Shown: piece by piece, positions 6,817-8,326 of the stretch
Layout: every line of letters begins with the position of its first letter
How positions within the stretch are numbered: the first letter of the stretch is position 1
Assembly: GCA_036489905.1 (NCBI GenBank)
Contig: DASXEX010000008.1
Coordinates: 1-8,326 of the forward strand
Direction: 5' to 3'
DNA: 8,326 nt
DNA from: JAICLK01 sp036489905
GTDB lineage: Bacteria > Patescibacteriota > Saccharimonadia > Saccharimonadales > UBA4665
Program-made: the position numbers and the translations under genes
Notes under the pieces: model-generated
Databases searched by the model: none
Told to the model about the DNA's origin: nothing
What the model saw: only the letters and a program-made list of their open reading frames with translations

Positions 6817-6825
6817 CTTTGCGGG
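6801..6825 (+). terminator. Hairpin overlapping the MarR stop codon
   Basis: CCCGCA (6801-6806) pairs with TGCGGG (6820-6825), and an inner AAG/CTT extends the stem to nine pairs with one bulged G and a 6-base loop. It spans the MarR stop codon (6814-6816). There is no strong T-tract after it, and it overlaps the -35 region of the tmRNA promoter, so its role as a terminator is uncertain. Confidence 0.35.
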
Positions 6826-6846
6826 AAGCGCTTCTTATGCTATAAT
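6819..6846 (+). promoter_or_regulatory. Promoter of the tmRNA gene
   Basis: TTGCGG (6819-6824), a 16-base spacer and a perfect extended -10 TGCTATAAT (TATAAT at 6841-6846) form the best promoter in the window, as expected for a highly expressed stable RNA. Transcription would start near 6853, three bases before the mature 5' end, leaving a short leader for RNase P. A 10-base palindrome GAAGCGCTTC (6825-6834) occupies the spacer. Confidence 0.7.
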
Positions 6847-6855
6847 ACAAACTAC

Positions 6856-7255
6856 GGGGCTGATTTAAGCTTGACGTTGGACTTTATCGGTTAGATCAGC
6901 AGGTCGCTTGTCAGCGTTATAGGCAAACTATAGTAATTGCAGCACGTAAGTCTACAATTGCTGACTTGTTTAAGGCCTGGGCTCCTTCATGGAACCTTCA
7001 GCCCGCGACAGTCACAATTGCTGCCTAATTTAAGGCAGCAACGCCTAGCATGACATCAGATAATGCTAACGCGTTACATATTTTCTGGTTGCTCGAACGC
7101 TGTTATCCGTAGTGTTTGCTAAGATCAGGATTGCTCACCCGGAATGTTTGTTCGTTCTGATACCCGAGTGCTAAGACCATAAAACGAACTAAACCTGTAG
7201 AAGACTAACCAAGATAAACTAGCGGACGCGGGGGCAGTACCCGCCAGCTCCTCCA
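6856..7255 (+). ncRNA. ssrA: tmRNA (transfer-messenger RNA)
   Basis: Ribosome-rescue RNA that adds a degradation tag to stalled proteins. The 5' GGGGCTG (6856-6862) pairs with CAGCTCC (7245-7251) as a 7-bp acceptor stem with one G-T pair; a discriminator T and an encoded CCA (7253-7255) end the gene. The sequence after the acceptor (TTGACG) and before the T-stem (CGGACGCGGG) resembles E. coli tmRNA. The T-stem is GCGGG (7228-7232) with CCCGC (7240-7244). Helix P2 is clear: TTTATC and GGTTAG (6883-6894) pair with CTAACC (7205-7210) and GATAAA (7213-7218) across a 2-base bulge. The tag frame probably starts at GCA 6939 (AARKS) and ends VTIAA at TAA 7026-7028, which sits in the loop of hairpin GCTGCC/GGCAGC, as is typical. 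That gives about 29 codons, long for a tag. The T-loop (GGCAGTA) is atypical. The resume codon is inferred; gene identity is secure. Confidence 0.92.
6954..7036 (+). repeat. Imperfect direct repeat within the tmRNA tag region
   Basis: The 23-base segments 6954-6976 and 7014-7036 match at 20 positions and lie exactly 60 bases apart, so both are in the same tag frame. Both begin ACAATTGCTG and end TTTAAGGC. The three differences are GAC versus GCC and TTG versus the stop TAA. Confidence 0.85.
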
Positions 7256-7358
7256 AAAGCATTTTGATATCCATTAAACATTTATTTCGTGCTACCTTTC
7301 GTTTGTATATTCGGTTAAAATAAAACTCATCAAACACAATCAGAAAGGGTGGCGGCGT
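7256..7358 (+). promoter_or_regulatory. Spacer with weak promoter and ribosome site of the prepilin-like gene
   Basis: This spacer is AT-rich. A TAAAAT at 7316-7321 is a possible -10 box without a convincing -35. AAAGGGTGG at 7344-7352 is purine-rich and suitably placed before the ATG at 7359. A short CAAAA-gca-TTTTG stem (7254-7266) at the tmRNA 3' end is too weak to call a terminator. Confidence 0.35.
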
Positions 7359-8003
7359 ATGAATCACAAAAAAGACTCCGGCTTTACGGCTGTCGAAGCA
7401 ATCATTATATTGCTTGTAGTAATTGTCGTTGGCGGTGCCGGCTGGCTGGTGTATAAGCATGACAACAAGACGAAGCCTGCAGCGACGAATTCATCTACAC
7501 ACAAATCTACTGTATCGAAGAGTTCGACCACAACCAAGGCGCCGAACCCGTATGCGGGCTGGAAGGCATTTACGACACAGCACGACAAAATGCATGTCAA
7601 GTATCCCTCGACATGGAGCTTGGCTGATAATACGGCAAAGCTCGGCAATGGCTATGACTTTTTTACCGTAACTGCGCCCGACGGCAATAGCCTAACCTTC
7701 CAGGCATTGGTGCCTGTCGGTGCCGCTAGCCCACAAGGTCCGCTTGTGGCAGCTCAGTCAATAAAATTCCTCGGGCAAAATGACTACATGCAATACTATA
7801 GCAATCCAAACACAGATACGATCACCACTTCGTATGTTTCCACTTCAAAGAGCGCCTTGGGCACGCCCAAGACCGGCCTAAAGGATGGAAGCGTGTGGGA
7901 TATTAGCGTGGACAGCAGCAAGGCTCCGGTGACATATGCCAAAGTTGCAAACGACGCGGATTTTCAAGACGCCAAACTCATCGTCGAGTCCGCGGCATAT
8001 TAG
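7359..8003 (+). CDS. Type IV prepilin-like exported protein, unknown function
   Basis: This 214-residue protein has a class III prepilin-type signal: a short basic leader (MNHKKDSG), then FTAVEA with the conserved Glu at position +5 after the presumed cleavage site (Gly8/Phe9), then a hydrophobic helix (about 14-33, IIILLVVIVVGGAGWLVY). A Ser/Thr-rich linker (about 40-60) leads to an extracellular domain with WKAF, a KYPSTWSL motif and W in DGSVWDI. The KYPSTW motif is reminiscent of PsbP-like surface domains, but I do not claim homology. Proteins of this shape are common in Saccharibacteria, where they may be minor pilins or prepilin-peptidase-processed surface proteins. No pilus assembly genes are in the window. 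The ATG is supported by an AAAGGG stretch upstream and by the signal starting directly there. Export is likely; function is unknown. Confidence 0.8.
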   Translation: MNHKKDSGFTAVEAIIILLVVIVVGGAGWLVYKHDNKTKPAATNSSTHKSTVSKSSTTTKAPNPYAGWKAFTTQHDKMHVKYPSTWSLADNTAKLGNGYDFFTVTAPDGNSLTFQALVPVGAASPQGPLVAAQSIKFLGQNDYMQYYSNPNTDTITTSYVSTSKSALGTPKTGLKDGSVWDISVDSSKAPVTYAKVANDADFQDAKLIVESAAY

Positions 8004-8046
8004 CGTTTTCTGTAGGTGAGTAAACGTTTGGCTCATAGATTGATGG

Positions 8047-8068
8047 CGACGTACCGTCGGACTTTTTT
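8047..8068 (+). terminator. Intrinsic terminator of the prepilin-like gene
   Basis: CGACG (8047-8051) pairs with CGTCG (8055-8059) around a 3-base loop; after GAC come six T residues (8063-8068). It lies about 45 bases after the stop codon and is the only canonical hairpin-plus-T-tract in the window. Confidence 0.75.
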
Positions 8069-8075
8069 CTTGGCT

Positions 8076-8195
8076 TCACCACACAAAGGGAACCAGCTTT
8101 TTAGTGTGAACAATGTAAGCTCGATAAGGTTTGCCGAATTGCTTCACTAAATAACGCTCTTCAATGTCGATCCTTTGGAAAATAGCTAAGGAGCT
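8076..8195 (-). pseudogene. C-terminal remnant of an isoprenylcysteine/phospholipid methyltransferase-like protein
   Basis: The minus strand encodes about 39 residues ending IEERYLVKQFG, then KPYRAYIVHTKKLVPFVW and a TGA stop. The pattern EERYL-x3-FG-x2-YR-x-Y-x(6)-R/K-L-x-P is the typical C-terminus of small membrane methyltransferases of the ICMT/PEMT type, which use S-adenosylmethionine. Everything upstream (hydrophobic helices and the SAM-binding RHP region) is missing. Instead the sequence runs into the end of a transposase at about 8195-8202. An open frame continues to an ATG at 8313-8315, but that part is low-complexity out-of-frame translation of the transposase and is not membrane-like. 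This is best read as a gene tail cut off by an insertion or deletion. Confidence 0.6.
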
Positions 8196-8199
8196 CCCC

Positions 8200-8326
8200 C
8201 TAAATAACCCCAGCACTCTGCGGGTAGATTGAGTAGTTCCATTCCGGGTGGAACTTATGTGACTTAAGGTGTATGGAAGCCATCTGTTCGTCAGTTGGAT
8301 GCTGTTTGAGGGCATAGCTTCCTGTA
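8200..8326 (-). mobile_element. C-terminal end of an ISAzo13-type (DDE) transposase, runs off the window
   Basis: On the minus strand one frame is open from the window edge (first whole codon 8325-8323) to a TAG at 8202-8200, about 41 residues. It contains T-G-x-Y-x-x-K, then DEQMASIHL and FHPEWNYSIYP. These match the well-known ending of the Rhodopirellula/ISAzo13 family transposases (pattern D-E-x-x-A-x-I/V-x-L-x(4)-FH-x-EWNY-x-I-P). The catalytic core would lie beyond the right edge. The terminal inverted repeat should fall around 8180-8202, where GGAGCTCC and a run of C residues are seen, but I cannot confirm it without the other end. Confidence 0.72.

Noticed and set aside
8196..8315. 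Upstream half of the minus-strand frame as the N-terminus of the methyltransferase
   Set aside because: It is not hydrophobic and overlaps, in another frame, the recognisable transposase ending, so it is an accidental open frame.
1..8326. CRISPR array, tRNA or rRNA genes, toxin-antitoxin or defence cluster
   Set aside because: No regularly spaced direct repeats and no tRNA cloverleaf other than the tRNA-like part of tmRNA were seen; the MarR gene does not form a toxin-antitoxin pair with its neighbours.

Overview
The window looks like a piece of chromosome from a candidate-phyla-radiation bacterium, most likely Saccharibacteria (TM7) or a close relative. This is an inference from gene content and style, not a phylogeny: promoters lie almost on top of start codons, a small prepilin-like protein of the type common in these genomes is present, and an actinobacterial-type RpfB gene sits next to ksgA. 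All genes read with standard bacterial stops. All confident genes are on the + strand; the only minus-strand signal is gene debris at the right edge.

Layout. 1-144 holds no gene I can name. 145-669 is a NUDIX hydrolase that looks short at its N-terminus. 741-4037 is a UvrD/PcrA-type DNA helicase containing a 363-residue intein in helicase motif III (1506-2594) and, near its C-terminus, an in-frame palindromic repeat element (3795-3867). 4038-4258 is intergenic with two hairpins and a promoter. 4259-5482 is a membrane-anchored RpfB-like peptidoglycan-cleaving protein (three DUF348-like repeats, G5, Rpf domain). 5498-6301 is rsmA/ksgA (16S rRNA dimethyltransferase), whose start codon directly follows a -10 box. 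6349-6816 is a MarR-family regulator. 6856-7255 is a tmRNA (ssrA) gene with an unusual tag region and T-loop. 7359-8003 is a type IV prepilin-like exported protein followed by a good terminator. On the minus strand at the right edge are the C-terminus of an ISAzo13-type transposase (8200-8326) and the C-terminal remnant of an isoprenylcysteine/phospholipid methyltransferase-like protein (8076-8195).

Most genes here are informational housekeeping: DNA repair (UvrD), ribosome maturation (RsmA) and ribosome rescue (tmRNA). Two are surface-related (RpfB-like, prepilin-like). The rpfB-ksgA order matches that known from Actinobacteria. The most notable observations are the intein with a GIY-YIG-like rather than LAGLIDADG nuclease domain, the palindromic element translated inside UvrD, the duplicated tag-end/stop module in the tmRNA, and the apparently leaderless promoters of uvrD and rsmA.
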